A stretch of 64,000 bases of DNA, taken from the NCBI GenBank assembly GCA_015057115.1, contig SVEZ01000009.1, forward strand, positions 53,521-117,520, given 5' to 3'. Below the pieces are notes generated by a model. It saw nothing but the letters and a program-made list of their open reading frames with translations, did not search any database and was not told where the DNA came from. A program made the translations under genes and the position numbers. Below are positions 1 through 8,772 of this stretch, in pieces (the stretch's first letter is position 1; each line of letters begins with the position of its first letter). The stretch comes from Lachnospiraceae bacterium. Lineage in GTDB: Bacteria > Bacillota > Clostridia > Lachnospirales > Lachnospiraceae.

Positions 1-224
1 GAAAGAGCCTGAATATCAATTCGAATTTCTCCCTGTATTCGCTCCAACTGGTAATAGCGACCATAGATTGTCTGGATTCCGTAAAGGGAAGCCAAAGCAG
101 TTATAACAAGTGAAACAATGGAAATTGCAAACATTACAATCAACTTCCGGAAGGTCTTATCAAACTTCTTTCGAAATGTAAATTGTTTCAATTCGTTTGC
201 ATTGACACGTATTGGTGATTTCAT
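1..224 (-). CDS. N-terminus of a membrane sensor, probably a methyl-accepting chemotaxis protein (partial)
   Basis: An open frame on the minus strand starts with ATG at 224 and runs off the left edge. It is preceded at a good distance by a GAGGAT-like ribosome binding site. The first ~28 residues are basic (several Lys and Arg). They are followed by one hydrophobic segment of about 20 residues (LIVMFAISIVSLVITALASL), then a polar stretch that would face outside the cell. This arrangement fits the start of a chemoreceptor or sensor kinase, but no diagnostic domain lies inside the window. The gene diverges from the hybrid kinase next door, so the two may share a regulatory region. The membrane call is firm and the family call is a guess. 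Confidence 0.55.
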   Translation of the reverse strand, partial: MKSPIRVNANELKQFTFRKKFDKTFRKLIVMFAISIVSLVITALASLYGIQTIYGRYYQLERIQGEIRIDIQAL

Positions 225-382
225 AAGGTCATCCTCTTTCTTTTGTGTTTTTGCTTGACTTATCTGTCAACTCATTATACAACTATTATAGGGCAAAGAA
301 GGTTTTGAAAGCAAGTGTTTTGTGCCTGAAAAATCCCGAAAATTATGAAAAATTCGTGGTTTCGTTCAATAGGAGGTTACAG

Positions 383-2839
383 ATGGAAAATCATCTTCAA
401 AAACTGGGAATCGATATGTCAGAATTGCTTCCGGCGTTGTCTGTTGACTTTGCATCGATTTATATTGTGGATATTAAGGAGCGCAAGATGATTCCCTGTG
501 CCGCCAATAATGCGATTGCGAAGCGCGAGCAGAGCATGGTGGAAAGTGAGCAGCGTTACGAACGGATTTTTGAAAAGTACGCGGAGAAGTATATTCCGGA
601 ACAGGAGAGAGAAGGATTTTTAAAAGCACTCTCGATTGATGAAATTCAGAAGGAACTTCAAAAGAACGCCCGGTATAATTATACCTTTCGGCGAAGAAGC
701 TTGGACAACGAACCGGAGTTTTTGGAGATGCGGTTTTTGCGAATCGGTGATTCGGAAAACTTTGAAAAGGTGCTTTTAGCCTGTAGGATTATTCAACAGG
801 AGATGGTGCAAATGGATTTGGAAACCAACGAAGAACTGAAGTTGGAAATTCAGGCGCAGAAAAATATTCTGTTGGAGCAGGAACAGGTGCTGCAGGCTAT
901 CAGTAAGATTTATGACAGCGTTTTTGCCGTGAATATTCCTACGGATACCTTCCGACAGATTCGAACCCTTCCTCAGTTGGAAGCTATTTTGAATATGCAT
1001 ACAAAAGCGTCGGAAGCGTTGGAAGAATTGACAGAGTTGACGATTATTCCGGAAGAAAGAGAAGAATTCCGGGAGTTTATGAATCTTGAGAATATAAGAC
1101 GCCGGCTTACAGGAAGTAACCATTTTTCTTATGATTATGAAGGAACCCTCACGGGTTGGTGCCGTATTAATGTAATTGTTACAGACCGGAATGCCAGGGG
1201 GGAGGCAACGGACATTTTGCTTTGTGTCCAAGGAATCAATGAGGAACGTCGCCTGGCGGTAAAATACAGCAATACGGAAGAAAGTTACAAGACCCTTCAT
1301 AAACTGATTCAGTCGGGTATGTGGAGCCTGGAGTTTGACAAAAAAGGAAAGAGAATACAGGCGCATTTAAGCAAGGAATTCTGCAATATGCTGGGCTATA
1401 AGAATCAGAAGGAGCTGGAACAGGTGAAGGAACCCTGGTTAGTGCTGATGCATCCGGATGACAAATCCCGGGTTACCAAGGCTTACCTTAAAGCCATGAA
1501 TGATAAGCGGGGCAAGAACATCTTTGACGTGAAGTGTCGGATTATGACTCGCTATCAGGGCTATCGCTGGTTCCGTGCAGCCGGTCGCATTTCCCGCCGG
1601 CGGGATAATACTCCGTCCAGCTTTTATGGCATGTTTATGGATATTGATGAGGATGTAAAGCGTCTGGAAGTGGTGGAGCAGGCTAAAAATGCGGCGGAGG
1701 TTGCCAATAAGGCGAAATCCACGTTTTTATTCAATATGTCCCATGATATCCGGACGCCTATGAATGCAATCCTGGGATTTGCGGATCTGCTGGAAAAACA
1801 TCTGGATGATAAAATAAAGCGTAAGGAGTACCTTGCCAATATCAAAACCTCCGGCAAATATCTGCTGGATTTGATTAATGAAGTTTTGGAAATGGCCCGC
1901 ATTGAGAATGGAAAGGTATCCCTGGATGAAGAACCGTTTGCAGTGGATGATTTGGTAAAAGATATCCGGGTAGTGTTGGATGAACAGTACCGGAAAAAGA
2001 AATTGCAGGTGGAGCGGGACATTGTGGTTTCCGATCCCTGTATTTATTGTGATGCAGTGAAGATTAAGGGCATTTACTTGAATATTTTAAGCAATGCCAT
2101 CAAATATACGCCGGAGGGCGGCAGGATCAAAATTTCCATGCGGGAATACGCCGGAAGAAGTGCAGAATACGGCATTTATGAGACAACCGTGGAGGATACG
2201 GGTATCGGCATTTCTGCGGAATATCTGCCTCATATTTTCGACAGCTTTTCCAGAGAACGGACGGTTACCGAGAATAAGGTGGTGGGAACCGGTCTGGGCA
2301 TGGGAATTGTAAAAAAATACGTGGATCTTATGGGAGGCAACATCTCCGTGGAAAGTGAGCTGGGAAAAGGAACGAAGGTTACGGTACAGCTCGAGCACCA
2401 CATTGCGGAACCTTACGAGACCGAGCCGGAACCTCATAGCGAATTATCTGCTGATTTTGTGGCAGGAAAGCGGATTCTTCTTGCGGAGGACAATGAGTTG
2501 AACCGCGAAATTGCGGAAGAAATTCTCCATGAAGTAGGGTTCTCCGTGGATTCAGCGGAGGACGGAATCCAATGTGTGGATAAGGTGTTAAAAGCGGAAC
2601 CGGGGTATTACGATTTGATTTTGATGGATGTGCAGATGCCGAATATGGATGGCTTGAAAGCCACCAGGGTAATTCGGAAAATGGAAGATAAAAAGCGGGC
2701 ATCCGTCCCCATTGTGGCAATGACGGCCAATGTATTCGAAGAAGATAAGAAAAAGGCCATGAAGGCGGGAATGGATGGTTTTGTGGGAAAACCCATCGAG
2801 ATTCCGAAGCTTTTGGATGTGATGCACCGATTGTTATAG
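383..2839 (+). CDS. Cytosolic PAS-containing hybrid histidine kinase with C-terminal receiver
   Basis: This 818-residue protein probably autophosphorylates on His454 and passes phosphate to its own receiver. I place the start at ATG 383 because AGGAGG lies 6 bases upstream; an in-frame GTG at 245 has no comparable site. The order is: N-terminal sensory region without a family match (about 1-290), a PAS-type fold near 300-430 (MHPDD and YRWFRA are visible), a HisKA box with [15 protein letters not shown], a HATPase domain (DTGIGI and GTGLGMGI) near 560-670, and a receiver near 695-815 with the phosphorylatable Asp749 in [13 protein letters not shown]. No transmembrane segment is seen, so it should sense an intracellular cue. 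No DNA-binding output domain is fused, so the target pathway is unknown. Confidence 0.9.
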   Translation: MENHLQKLGIDMSELLPALSVDFASIYIVDIKERKMIPCAANNAIAKREQSMVESEQRYERIFEKYAEKYIPEQEREGFLKALSIDEIQKELQKNARYNYTFRRRSLDNEPEFLEMRFLRIGDSENFEKVLLACRIIQQEMVQMDLETNEELKLEIQAQKNILLEQEQVLQAISKIYDSVFAVNIPTDTFRQIRTLPQLEAILNMHTKASEALEELTELTIIPEEREEFREFMNLENIRRRLTGSNHFSYDYEGTLTGWCRINVIVTDRNARGEATDILLCVQGINEERRLAVKYSNTEESYKTLHKLIQSGMWSLEFDKKGKRIQAHLSKEFCNMLGYKNQKELEQVKEPWLVLMHPDDKSRVTKAYLKAMNDKRGKNIFDVKCRIMTRYQGYRWFRAAGRISRRRDNTPSSFYGMFMDIDEDVKRLEVVEQAKNAAEVANKAKSTFLFNMSHDIRTPMNAILGFADLLEKHLDDKIKRKEYLANIKTSGKYLLDLINEVLEMARIENGKVSLDEEPFAVDDLVKDIRVVLDEQYRKKKLQVERDIVVSDPCIYCDAVKIKGIYLNILSNAIKYTPEGGRIKISMREYAGRSAEYGIYETTVEDTGIGISAEYLPHIFDSFSRERTVTENKVVGTGLGMGIVKKYVDLMGGNISVESELGKGTKVTVQLEHHIAEPYETEPEPHSELSADFVAGKRILLAEDNELNREIAEEILHEVGFSVDSAEDGIQCVDKVLKAEPGYYDLILMDVQMPNMDGLKATRVIRKMEDKKRASVPIVAMTANVFEEDKKKAMKAGMDGFVGKPIEIPKLLDVMHRLL

Positions 2840-2897
2840 CGTGCATATTTCACATGCCTCGGGGAGATACTAAAGGGAAGAAACGAAGGAGCAAAAT

Positions 2898-4277
2898 ATG
2901 GACGAGCGAGAACGGAAGCAGGCTGCCCAGTATCGAAAGATGACGGAGCAGCCTGTTGGAAAGCTGGTGGCTACGCTGGCGATACCGACTATCTTAAGTA
3001 TGCTGATCAGCAATTTTTATAACATGGTGGACACCGCTTTTGTAGGCGAATTGGGAACTTCAGCCAGCGGAGCGGTGGGAATTGTATTTGGATATATGGC
3101 AATTTTGCAGGCCATCGGATTTATGTGTGGGCAGGGTGCCGGAAGCACCATGTCGCGAAAATTGGGAAATAAAGATATCGAGGGAGCCAACCGGTATACA
3201 TCTACCGGATTTTTTATGTCGTTGACTTTGGGGGCTATTATCGGAGTGTTGAGTATGTTCTTTTTGACGCCCCTGATATTTTTACTGGGAAGTACCAGTA
3301 CAATTGCGGTTTACGCCAAGCAGTATATCCGCTTCATTATTGTGGCGGCGCCCTTTCAGACCAGTTCCCTTACTATGAATAATCTTTTACGATACGAGGG
3401 AAAAGCAAAGCTGGGAATGATTGGTCTGATGACCGGAGCTGTCTTAAATATCTGCGGGGATGCGTTGTTTATGAAGGTTTTGCATATGGGAGTGTATGGA
3501 GCGGGATTATCTACCATGCTGACTCAGATTATCAGCTTCTGCATACTGGTATATATGTTTTTGTCGGGTAAAACCCAGACCGTCCTTTCAAGACGGCAGG
3601 TTTCAAAGAAAATATCCGATTATTTCAATATTGTGGCAACGGGATTTCCAAGTTTGTTGCGACAGGCGTTAAACAGTATTTCCACCATGCTTTTAAACGG
3701 AAATGCCAGCATGTATGGAGATGCGGCAGTGGCAGCCATGTCCATAGCCTCCAGAGTGGGATTTTTTGCCATGTCTGTGGGACTTGGAATCGGACAGGGC
3801 TTTCAGCCTGTCAGCAGCTTTAACTATGGTGCCCGCAAGTTTGACCGTGTAAAAAAAGCCTACTGGTTTACCCTGGGCTTATCGGAAACCTTACTTTTTA
3901 TAGGTGTAGTGCCCATCTTTTTCCTGGCAGAGCCGGTGGTAAGAATTTTCCGGGATGATCCTCAGGTAATCTTGTACGGAACCAGAGCGTTGAAGCTTCA
4001 CCTGGTGGCGCTTTTATTTGTACCTCTGTCCATGATTACGGAAATGGGATTTCAAAGTACCGGGCAGCGGCTGCTTTCGTCCATCACTTCATCCATGCGA
4101 AGCGGTGTTATTATGATTCCGTCGCTATTGATTTTATCAAAGCTTCGGGGAATGAATGGTATTATGGAAGCGCAGCCGGCGGCCTATGTTATTACATTTT
4201 TCATCTGCATTATTTTCAGCAGAGTTTTTTTGAAAAGTGTGACACCCCATCAGTCCGCATCAAAATCTACGGTATAG
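2898..4277 (+). CDS. MATE-family multidrug/toxin efflux transporter
   Basis: A 459-residue integral membrane protein of the normal length for MATE exporters, with about twelve hydrophobic segments in two halves. The N-terminal region carries the family pattern (PVGKLVATLAIPTILSMLIS, then NMVDTAFVG). MATE proteins expel cationic drugs or metabolites in exchange for Na+ or H+; the substrate here cannot be read from sequence. The start ATG lies behind GAAGGAG. The gene follows the hybrid kinase by 58 bases with no terminator evident, so the two may be co-transcribed. Its 3' end overlaps the convergent small gene by 28 bases. Confidence 0.92.
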   Translation: MDERERKQAAQYRKMTEQPVGKLVATLAIPTILSMLISNFYNMVDTAFVGELGTSASGAVGIVFGYMAILQAIGFMCGQGAGSTMSRKLGNKDIEGANRYTSTGFFMSLTLGAIIGVLSMFFLTPLIFLLGSTSTIAVYAKQYIRFIIVAAPFQTSSLTMNNLLRYEGKAKLGMIGLMTGAVLNICGDALFMKVLHMGVYGAGLSTMLTQIISFCILVYMFLSGKTQTVLSRRQVSKKISDYFNIVATGFPSLLRQALNSISTMLLNGNASMYGDAAVAAMSIASRVGFFAMSVGLGIGQGFQPVSSFNYGARKFDRVKKAYWFTLGLSETLLFIGVVPIFFLAEPVVRIFRDDPQVILYGTRALKLHLVALLFVPLSMITEMGFQSTGQRLLSSITSSMRSGVIMIPSLLILSKLRGMNGIMEAQPAAYVITFFICIIFSRVFLKSVTPHQSASKSTV

Positions 4278-4510
4278 GTGCCTTCCGGGGCGGTAATGGT
4301 AAGAACTCCAAGGTTAAAATCCTCATCCCGGATGGTGATATGATATTCGAAGGTGACATCTTCTTCAAATTTGGAAAGAAGGAGATAGTCACCGTTTTCT
4401 TTACCGTCAATCTGGTCACAGATGTCGTCGTATACATCGGCACCGCTTATGGGGCGCTTGTAGCCGGCGGCCTTAATTTTTGCTTCAATTGCTTCGTATA
4501 ATTCGTTCAT
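4250..4510 (-). CDS. Small acidic protein of unknown function
   Basis: An 86-residue protein beginning MNELYEAIEAK. A longer in-frame extension exists, but ATG 4510 has AAAGGAA upstream at good spacing and its own promoter further up, so this start is preferred. The product is strongly acidic, with many Asp and Glu, no signal peptide and no membrane segment. The C-terminal half looks beta-rich (alternating hydrophobics in FEYHITIRDEDFNLGVLTI). I do not recognise the family. It is transcribed towards the MATE gene and overlaps its 3' end tail-to-tail, so antisense effects between the two messages are possible. Confidence 0.7.
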   Translation of the reverse strand: MNELYEAIEAKIKAAGYKRPISGADVYDDICDQIDGKENGDYLLLSKFEEDVTFEYHITIRDEDFNLGVLTITAPEGTYTVDFDAD

Positions 4511-4570
4511 ATGAGATTCCTTTCTTTGAGACCGTGTATAGCCACGGTCGTGAAATAATTCGCTGTCAAC

Positions 4571-4599
4571 ATCATAAGAAATTTGTGTGAAAAATGCAA
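4571..4599 (-). promoter_or_regulatory. Promoter for the small acidic protein gene
   Basis: Read on the minus strand, TTGCAT and TATGAT are separated by 17 bases and lie about 60 bases upstream of the chosen start at 4510. This is a good match to a housekeeping promoter and supports the short form of the gene. Confidence 0.5.
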
Positions 4600-4615
4600 G
4601 GGGAAGTTGATTGCC

Positions 4616-4644
4616 TTGCGAAGCCATGTCGGATGGAGTATACT
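4616..4644 (+). promoter_or_regulatory. Promoter for the aldo/keto reductase gene
   Basis: TTGCGA and TATACT with a 17-base spacer lie 55 bases upstream of ATG 4699. With the minus-strand promoter at 4571-4599 they form a compact divergent promoter region. Confidence 0.6.
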
Positions 4645-4698
4645 GTAAAGTACCGAGAATGAAAAAGGGCTGGGATTGCCCAAAAAGGAGTAAAGGAT

Positions 4699-5706
4699 AT
4701 GGAATACAATACATTAGGAAAAACAGGACTTAAAATTTCAAAATTGGGATTCGGAGGAATTCCCATCCAGAAAAGCAATGAAGAAGATGTTCGTAAGTTG
4801 TTTCAGGTACTGATTCGCGAGGGTATTAACTACATTGATACCGCTAAGGGCTACACTGTCAGCGAGAAATTTATCGGATATGCTATGGAAGGATATCGGG
4901 ACAAATTTATTTTGGCAACCAAGAGTATGTCCAGAGATTATGAAGGCATGAAGAAGGACATTACCACCAGTTTTGAAGCTCTTCGAACAGATTATATTGA
5001 TTTGTACCAGGTACACAATCCAAGTATGGAGCAGCTGGACAAAGTTCTCTCCGAGGATGGCGCTTTAAAGGCTTTGCAGGAAGCCAAGGCAGAAGGCAAG
5101 ATTGGTCACATTGGAATTACCGCTCATTCTACAGAAGTTTTTGAAAGAGCATTGGGACTTGATTGGGTGGAAACCATTATGTTCCCGTATAACCTGGTGG
5201 AACAGCAGGCAGTAGACCTGATTCAGAAATGTAAAGATAAAAATATCGGTTTTATCGCGATGAAACCATTGGCCGGAGGCGCTATTGAAGATGCAACTTT
5301 GGCACTTCGCTACATTAATCAGAATGACGCAGTTAGTGTGGTAATTCCGGGTATGGCTGAGGAAAAAGAGGTTTTGGAAAACCGGGCGGCTATTGAAAAT
5401 ACAGCCCCCTTATCTGCCGAAGAAGAGGAAAAGGTTAAAAAAATCCGTAAGCAGCTGGGCAACCAGTTCTGCAGAAGATGTAACTACTGTGCGCCATGTA
5501 CTGTGGGCATCAGTATTCCCAATGTATTTTTGTTCGCAGGATATTTGGAACGCTATGATTTGGCTGATTGGGCAAAGAATCGTTACAGCACCCTGGCAGT
5601 GAAAGCTTCTGCCTGTGTAGAATGCGGTGCTTGCGAGACACGTTGTCCGTATAATCTGCCAATCCGCGAAATGTTAAAGAAATGTGCGAGTGAGTTCGGA
5701 GAATAA
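4699..5706 (+). CDS. Aldo/keto reductase with C-terminal [4Fe-4S] ferredoxin-like domain
   Basis: A 335-residue oxidoreductase. The N-terminal ~260 residues form the NAD(P)H-dependent TIM-barrel of the aldo/keto reductase superfamily. YIDTAKGYTVSE carries the Asp and Tyr of the tetrad, the Lys is in ILATKS and the His in YQVHN. The last ~70 residues carry CRRCNYCAPC and CVECGACETRCPYNLPI, enough cysteines for two iron-sulfur clusters, which is typical of the ferredoxin-tailed clostridial subfamily. GGAG precedes the start. The glycerate kinase follows 4 bases downstream, so the pair is probably an operon for a small carbonyl or hydroxy-acid. The substrate is not determinable. Confidence 0.92.
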   Translation: MEYNTLGKTGLKISKLGFGGIPIQKSNEEDVRKLFQVLIREGINYIDTAKGYTVSEKFIGYAMEGYRDKFILATKSMSRDYEGMKKDITTSFEALRTDYIDLYQVHNPSMEQLDKVLSEDGALKALQEAKAEGKIGHIGITAHSTEVFERALGLDWVETIMFPYNLVEQQAVDLIQKCKDKNIGFIAMKPLAGGAIEDATLALRYINQNDAVSVVIPGMAEEKEVLENRAAIENTAPLSAEEEEKVKKIRKQLGNQFCRRCNYCAPCTVGISIPNVFLFAGYLERYDLADWAKNRYSTLAVKASACVECGACETRCPYNLPIREMLKKCASEFGE

Positions 5707-5710
5707 GCCT

Positions 5711-6847
5711 ATGAAAATTGTGATTGCAATGGATTCATTTAAGGGAAGTCTAAGTTCCTTACAGGCCGGCCGTGCTGTACTGCGTGGAATCCGGCGTTTG
5801 TATCCGGATGAGGAGGTAGTGGTAAGACCATTGGCTGACGGCGGCGAAGGAACGGTGGAAGCTTTGACTCTGGGAATGCGGGGACATTTGGAAACCCTTC
5901 AGGTTACGGGACCTTTGGGAGAGCCGGTAAATGCCACCTATGGTATTTTGGGAGACCGGAATACTGCCATTATTGAGATTTCTCAGGCAGCAGGAATCAC
6001 TTTAGTGGAACCCGGAAAACGGAATCCTATGTATACCACAACCTACGGTGTAGGAGAACTCATTGTGGATGCCATTCAGAATAACTGCCGCCATTTTATT
6101 ATTGGTTTGGGAGGCAGTGCCACCAATGACGGAGGCGCGGGTATGCTTGCGGCATTGGGATTTGATTTGTTGGATGAGAATGGAAAACCGATTCCTTTTG
6201 GAGCAGAAGGTTTAGCGTTGCTTCGGGAAATTCGGGCTGACCGAGTGATTCCAGAACTTTCCGAATGCGAGTTTCGGATTGCCTGCGATGTAAATAATCC
6301 CCTGTGTGGAGAACAGGGGGCAAGCTACATTTTTGCCCCACAAAAAGGTGCGGACAAAGAAAGCATCCTTCGGATGGATCAATGGTTAAAGGACTATGCG
6401 GCACTTGCGGCATTATCGTTTCCGAAAGCTGACCGATTACGACCTGGAACCGGAGCAGCAGGAGGACTTGGATTTGCATTTTTAACCTTTATGAATGCAG
6501 AACTTCAGTCCGGAATTGAAATTGTGCTGGATGAAACTGGATTAGAGGAATTTATTAAGGATGCCGACCTTGTTATTACCGGTGAGGGCTGTTTGGACGG
6601 ACAGACCGTAATGGGAAAAGCGCCAATTGGAGTTGCTCGCCTTGGTAAGAAACATGGAAAGCGGGTTATTGCTTTTGGCGGCTCCGTTACAGAGGATGCG
6701 CGGTATTGCCACGCCCAGGGAATTGATGCCTTGTTTTCCATCACTCCCGGACCCATGAATTTAAGCTATGCCATGCAGCCGGAAGTGGCACGAAAGAATC
6801 TGGCTATGGCAGCCGAACAGGTAATGCGATTGTTGAAAGATGAATAG
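5711..6847 (+). CDS. glxK: Glycerate kinase (GarK/GlxK type)
   Basis: A 378-residue kinase that phosphorylates glycerate with ATP, feeding glycolysis. Family hallmarks are the opening KIVIAMDSFKGSLSSLQA, the PLADGGEGTVEAL segment, IIGLGGSATNDGGAGML near residue 125 and ITGEGCLDGQTVMGKAP near 290. The length matches the type I glycerate kinase family. An in-frame GTG upstream overlaps the previous gene, but ATG 5711 begins exactly where the family does, so I use it. It sits directly behind the aldo/keto reductase and is closed by a strong terminator. Confidence 0.93.
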   Translation: MKIVIAMDSFKGSLSSLQAGRAVLRGIRRLYPDEEVVVRPLADGGEGTVEALTLGMRGHLETLQVTGPLGEPVNATYGILGDRNTAIIEISQAAGITLVEPGKRNPMYTTTYGVGELIVDAIQNNCRHFIIGLGGSATNDGGAGMLAALGFDLLDENGKPIPFGAEGLALLREIRADRVIPELSECEFRIACDVNNPLCGEQGASYIFAPQKGADKESILRMDQWLKDYAALAALSFPKADRLRPGTGAAGGLGFAFLTFMNAELQSGIEIVLDETGLEEFIKDADLVITGEGCLDGQTVMGKAPIGVARLGKKHGKRVIAFGGSVTEDARYCHAQGIDALFSITPGPMNLSYAMQPEVARKNLAMAAEQVMRLLKDE

Positions 6848-6860
6848 ATGAATAGATGGG

Positions 6861-6890
6861 AAGCACCTGCCGAAAGGTAGGTGCTTTTTT
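6861..6890 (+). terminator. Rho-independent terminator after the glycerate kinase gene
   Basis: An 11-bp stem (AAGCACCTGCC with GGTAGGTGCTT, one G-T pair) closes on a GAAA tetraloop and is followed by a T run. It begins 13 bases after the stop codon. Confidence 0.9.
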
Positions 6891-6960
6891 GTGTGGGAGT
6901 GGATGCTGGGGGATTGAATTCTGCGATGGAGTGGGACGACGGAGGCGGAGCCGGCGGTAT

Positions 6961-7100
6961 GTGTGAAATTTGATGCTTTGCTGGCGAGGGCTGTGGGGGG
7001 AGCGAGGATGGGAATAGGCGATTTGTGTGAAATTTGATGCTGTGTTGGCGAGGGATGTTGCGGAGCTGGGGCTGGAATAGGCGCTTGGTGTGAAAAAGAT
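6961..7100 (+). repeat. Degenerate tandem repeat, period 63-64 bp
   Basis: The motif GTGTGAAATTTGATGCT occurs at 6961 and 7025, and a decayed third copy (GTGTGAAAAAGATAATG) starts at 7088, giving steps of 64 and 63 bases. Units 1 and 2 also share TGGCGAGGG and GGAATAGGCG at matching offsets. Related GTGTGA words recur at about 7245 (inverted) and 7336. The surrounding 6891-7390 segment is G-rich on the plus strand and has no credible gene. Confidence 0.6.
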
Positions 7101-7397
7101 AATGTGGGCGCCTATCTTCTGAAAAATCTCGCCAGAGAAAGAGGTAAAATTGTGAATGGCGCCGATGGAAAAATGTTGCCTCGGCGATTTGAGAGTGTGG
7201 TGGTTGCGTAGAGCCGAGGGTTTCGGGTTTAAATCGGCGCCGGCATATGGAATTTCACACTTGCCGACGAGTGCCTGAAAAAAAGTAGGCGAAAGGGTGG
7301 GGAGATGGCGGATTTCCGCCGAGTGGTAGTATGATTTGTGTGAGATTGGATGGCGACGTAATGTTCTTAATAGCCGGAAAGACATGTGGGATGAAAA

Positions 7398-7425
7398 TTG
7401 ACATTTTAGGAAAATATGGTATACT
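7398..7425 (+). promoter_or_regulatory. Promoter of the antisense antitoxin RNA
   Basis: A consensus -35 (TTGACA) and a near-consensus -10 (TATACT) are separated by 16 bases. No plausible start codon with a ribosome binding site follows; what follows is a hairpin and a terminator. It is therefore read as the promoter of a small RNA. Confidence 0.75.
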
Positions 7426-7431
7426 ATACAT

Positions 7432-7527
7432 AAATAAGAGCCACCGCGATAGACGGTTGGTTCACATAAGTGTAGTGCGAAAAGCAGCTGTTACTCTATT
7501 TGTGGACGCGAGGGCGGCTGCTTTTTG
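7432..7527 (+). ncRNA. Antitoxin RNA of a type I toxin-antitoxin system
   Basis: The transcript predicted from the 7398-7425 promoter is about 95 nt. It opens with a hairpin (GAGCCACCG at 7438-7446 pairing with CGGTTGGTTC at 7454-7463). It ends in a hairpin formed by AAAGCAGC near 7481 and GCTGCTTT near 7517, then a short T run. It is convergent with the holin-like toxin gene and overlaps the toxin message through its last codons and shared terminator. Overlap at the 3' end of a small hydrophobic peptide gene is the known layout of type I systems such as TxpA/RatA. The ends are inferred from promoter and terminator. Confidence 0.65.
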
Positions 7528-7615
7528 CATGTCTATAACCGAATGCGTAGCCAATCTGGAACACTGTGATGCACAGCGTAAAGATTGACACTAAATCCGA
7601 AAATGAAACTTGCAT
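7496..7615 (-). CDS. Putative holin-like small membrane toxin (type I toxin)
   Basis: A 39-residue peptide. It has a short N-terminus (MQVSFSDLVS), one hydrophobic helix (IFTLCITVFQIGYAFGY) and a basic tail rich in Arg, Lys and His. This matches the architecture of the putative holin-like toxin family of Firmicutes, which insert into the membrane. GGGGG lies 7 bases upstream of ATG 7615; a second in-frame ATG at 7621 is too close to that site. A strong promoter lies at 7738-7766, leaving a structured leader of about 115 nt, typical of messages whose translation is delayed. The gene is too short for ordinary gene callers. Confidence 0.75.
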   Translation of the reverse strand: MQVSFSDLVSIFTLCITVFQIGYAFGYRHAKSSRPRVHK

Positions 7616-7737
7616 CGGCATTCCCCCTTTCTTAGAAAATCATAACAAAGTCATGAAAATCCCATGTATTCAGAGGGAATAGTCCCTCTGGCGGAGGAAC
7701 CAACCGCCTACCGTTATCTGGTAGCTCTTATGCAATC

Positions 7738-7766
7738 AGTATATCATAATTTCAGCGGAATCTCAA
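7738..7766 (-). promoter_or_regulatory. Promoter of the holin-like toxin message
   Basis: Read on the minus strand, TTGAGA and TATACT are separated by 17 bases. The predicted leader (about 7731 down to 7616) contains a CTACC/GGTAG hairpin and a second one made of AGAGGGA and TCCCTCT around 7675-7690. Confidence 0.7.
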
Positions 7767-7886
7767 TTGGAAATCGAACAAATATTCTGGTGTTTTGTGC
7801 TCGCCTGCCTCCTACTTTTATGGTATAATGGCCTTGTGCGTTGTATTAGGATATGTGGTGCACAAAGAACTAGATGGAGGATTAAC

Positions 7887-8681
7887 ATGATTAAGAGATT
7901 TACAAAGAAGGGATGCATCGGTCTTGCTCTTGCGTTGGGACTTTTGGTTACTGCGTTAAACCCGGCGACAGGTAAGGCGGCAGATACAAAGAAAATTGCG
8001 CTTAAGACGGAGTATTCCGAAACAAATGACGGTACATGGAGCTTTGATTCCGCCACCAATAATATGCTGAGCGGTTCCAACTGCAGAGTTGTTACCGTAA
8101 AATCAGCCGGAAGAATGAAAGTATCCGGTTCTGCAAATTCAGATATCCGGATTTATCTGTATAACCAGTATGGTGCCAAGGAAATTGTAAACCGTTCCAC
8201 CGGAAGCGGACAGTTTTCCGTTATTGCAAATATTTCCAAGGGAAAACATTACTTAAAGTTCTGGGCGACCGATGGCGGTGCGGCCAGCATTAACTATAAG
8301 GTTACTTTTTCCAAGAATAAGATTTACAAGAATTCCAAGAAAGCCTTAAAGTTCAATAAGTACAACAAGGAATATTTGCGCGGATGTACGTTTGAATCTG
8401 CTTCATCCAATCGGAAAGCATCTGCGAATTGCAGAAAGATTGTTGTTCCGGGAAAGAGAAAGCTGAAACTGGCTGCCTATACCCTTGGAGAAAGCAACTC
8501 CGATGTTCGCGTATACATTTATAAAAGCGACGGAAAAGCGGTTCTTTCCAATTGGCAGGTTAAGGATGGAAAGAAGTATAAGACCATCACTTTGAAAAAA
8601 GGAACCTACTATATGAAATTCTGGGAGTGCTTTGGCGAGAATGCAGAATTTCACTATAGATTAAAGCTTAAGAAAAAGTAA
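7887..8681 (+). CDS. Secreted protein with two copies of a PPC-like beta domain
   Basis: A 264-residue exported protein. A signal peptide (KRFTKKGCIGLALALGLLVTAL, cleavage likely after GKA) is followed by two related ~90-residue domains. The shared pattern is SNCR or ANCRK, then SDIRIYLY or SDVRVYIY, then YLKFW or YMKFW. The alternating hydrophobics and repeated KFW suggest beta-sandwich modules like the pre-peptidase C-terminal domain; this is by eye only. No catalytic domain is present, so it may act as a surface-binding or carbohydrate-associated protein. ATG 7887 has GGAGG 7 bases upstream, which rules out the longer in-frame extension. A terminator follows. Confidence 0.75.
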   Translation: MIKRFTKKGCIGLALALGLLVTALNPATGKAADTKKIALKTEYSETNDGTWSFDSATNNMLSGSNCRVVTVKSAGRMKVSGSANSDIRIYLYNQYGAKEIVNRSTGSGQFSVIANISKGKHYLKFWATDGGAASINYKVTFSKNKIYKNSKKALKFNKYNKEYLRGCTFESASSNRKASANCRKIVVPGKRKLKLAAYTLGESNSDVRVYIYKSDGKAVLSNWQVKDGKKYKTITLKKGTYYMKFWECFGENAEFHYRLKLKKK

Positions 8682-8694
8682 ATAGTAAAAAGTT

Positions 8695-8726
8695 AAGGAA
8701 ATCTTAATAGGTTTCCTTCTTTTTTC
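8695..8726 (+). terminator. Terminator after the secreted beta-domain protein
   Basis: AAGGAAA at 8695 pairs with TTTCCTT at 8712, followed by CTTTTTT. It separates the secreted protein gene from the two-component pair. Confidence 0.7.
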
Positions 8727-8772
8727 TTAAAGATGACAGGGGCTATACTAGGAGCGTGAAGGGAGACGACAA

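Noticed and set aside
776..1366. 196-codon antisense frame inside the hybrid kinase
   Set aside because: It lies fully opposite a conserved gene and has no ribosome binding site or family features; it is a shadow frame.
6804..7385. 193-codon minus-strand open frame downstream of the glycerate kinase
   Set aside because: It crosses the terminator and the tandem repeat and has no ribosome binding site. Its composition (Pro, Ser, His, Arg rich) reflects the G-rich plus strand rather than coding.
7331..7588. 85-codon plus-strand frame across the antitoxin RNA promoter
   Set aside because: It contains a consensus promoter and terminator inside the frame and has no ribosome binding site; the RNA and the opposing toxin explain the region better.
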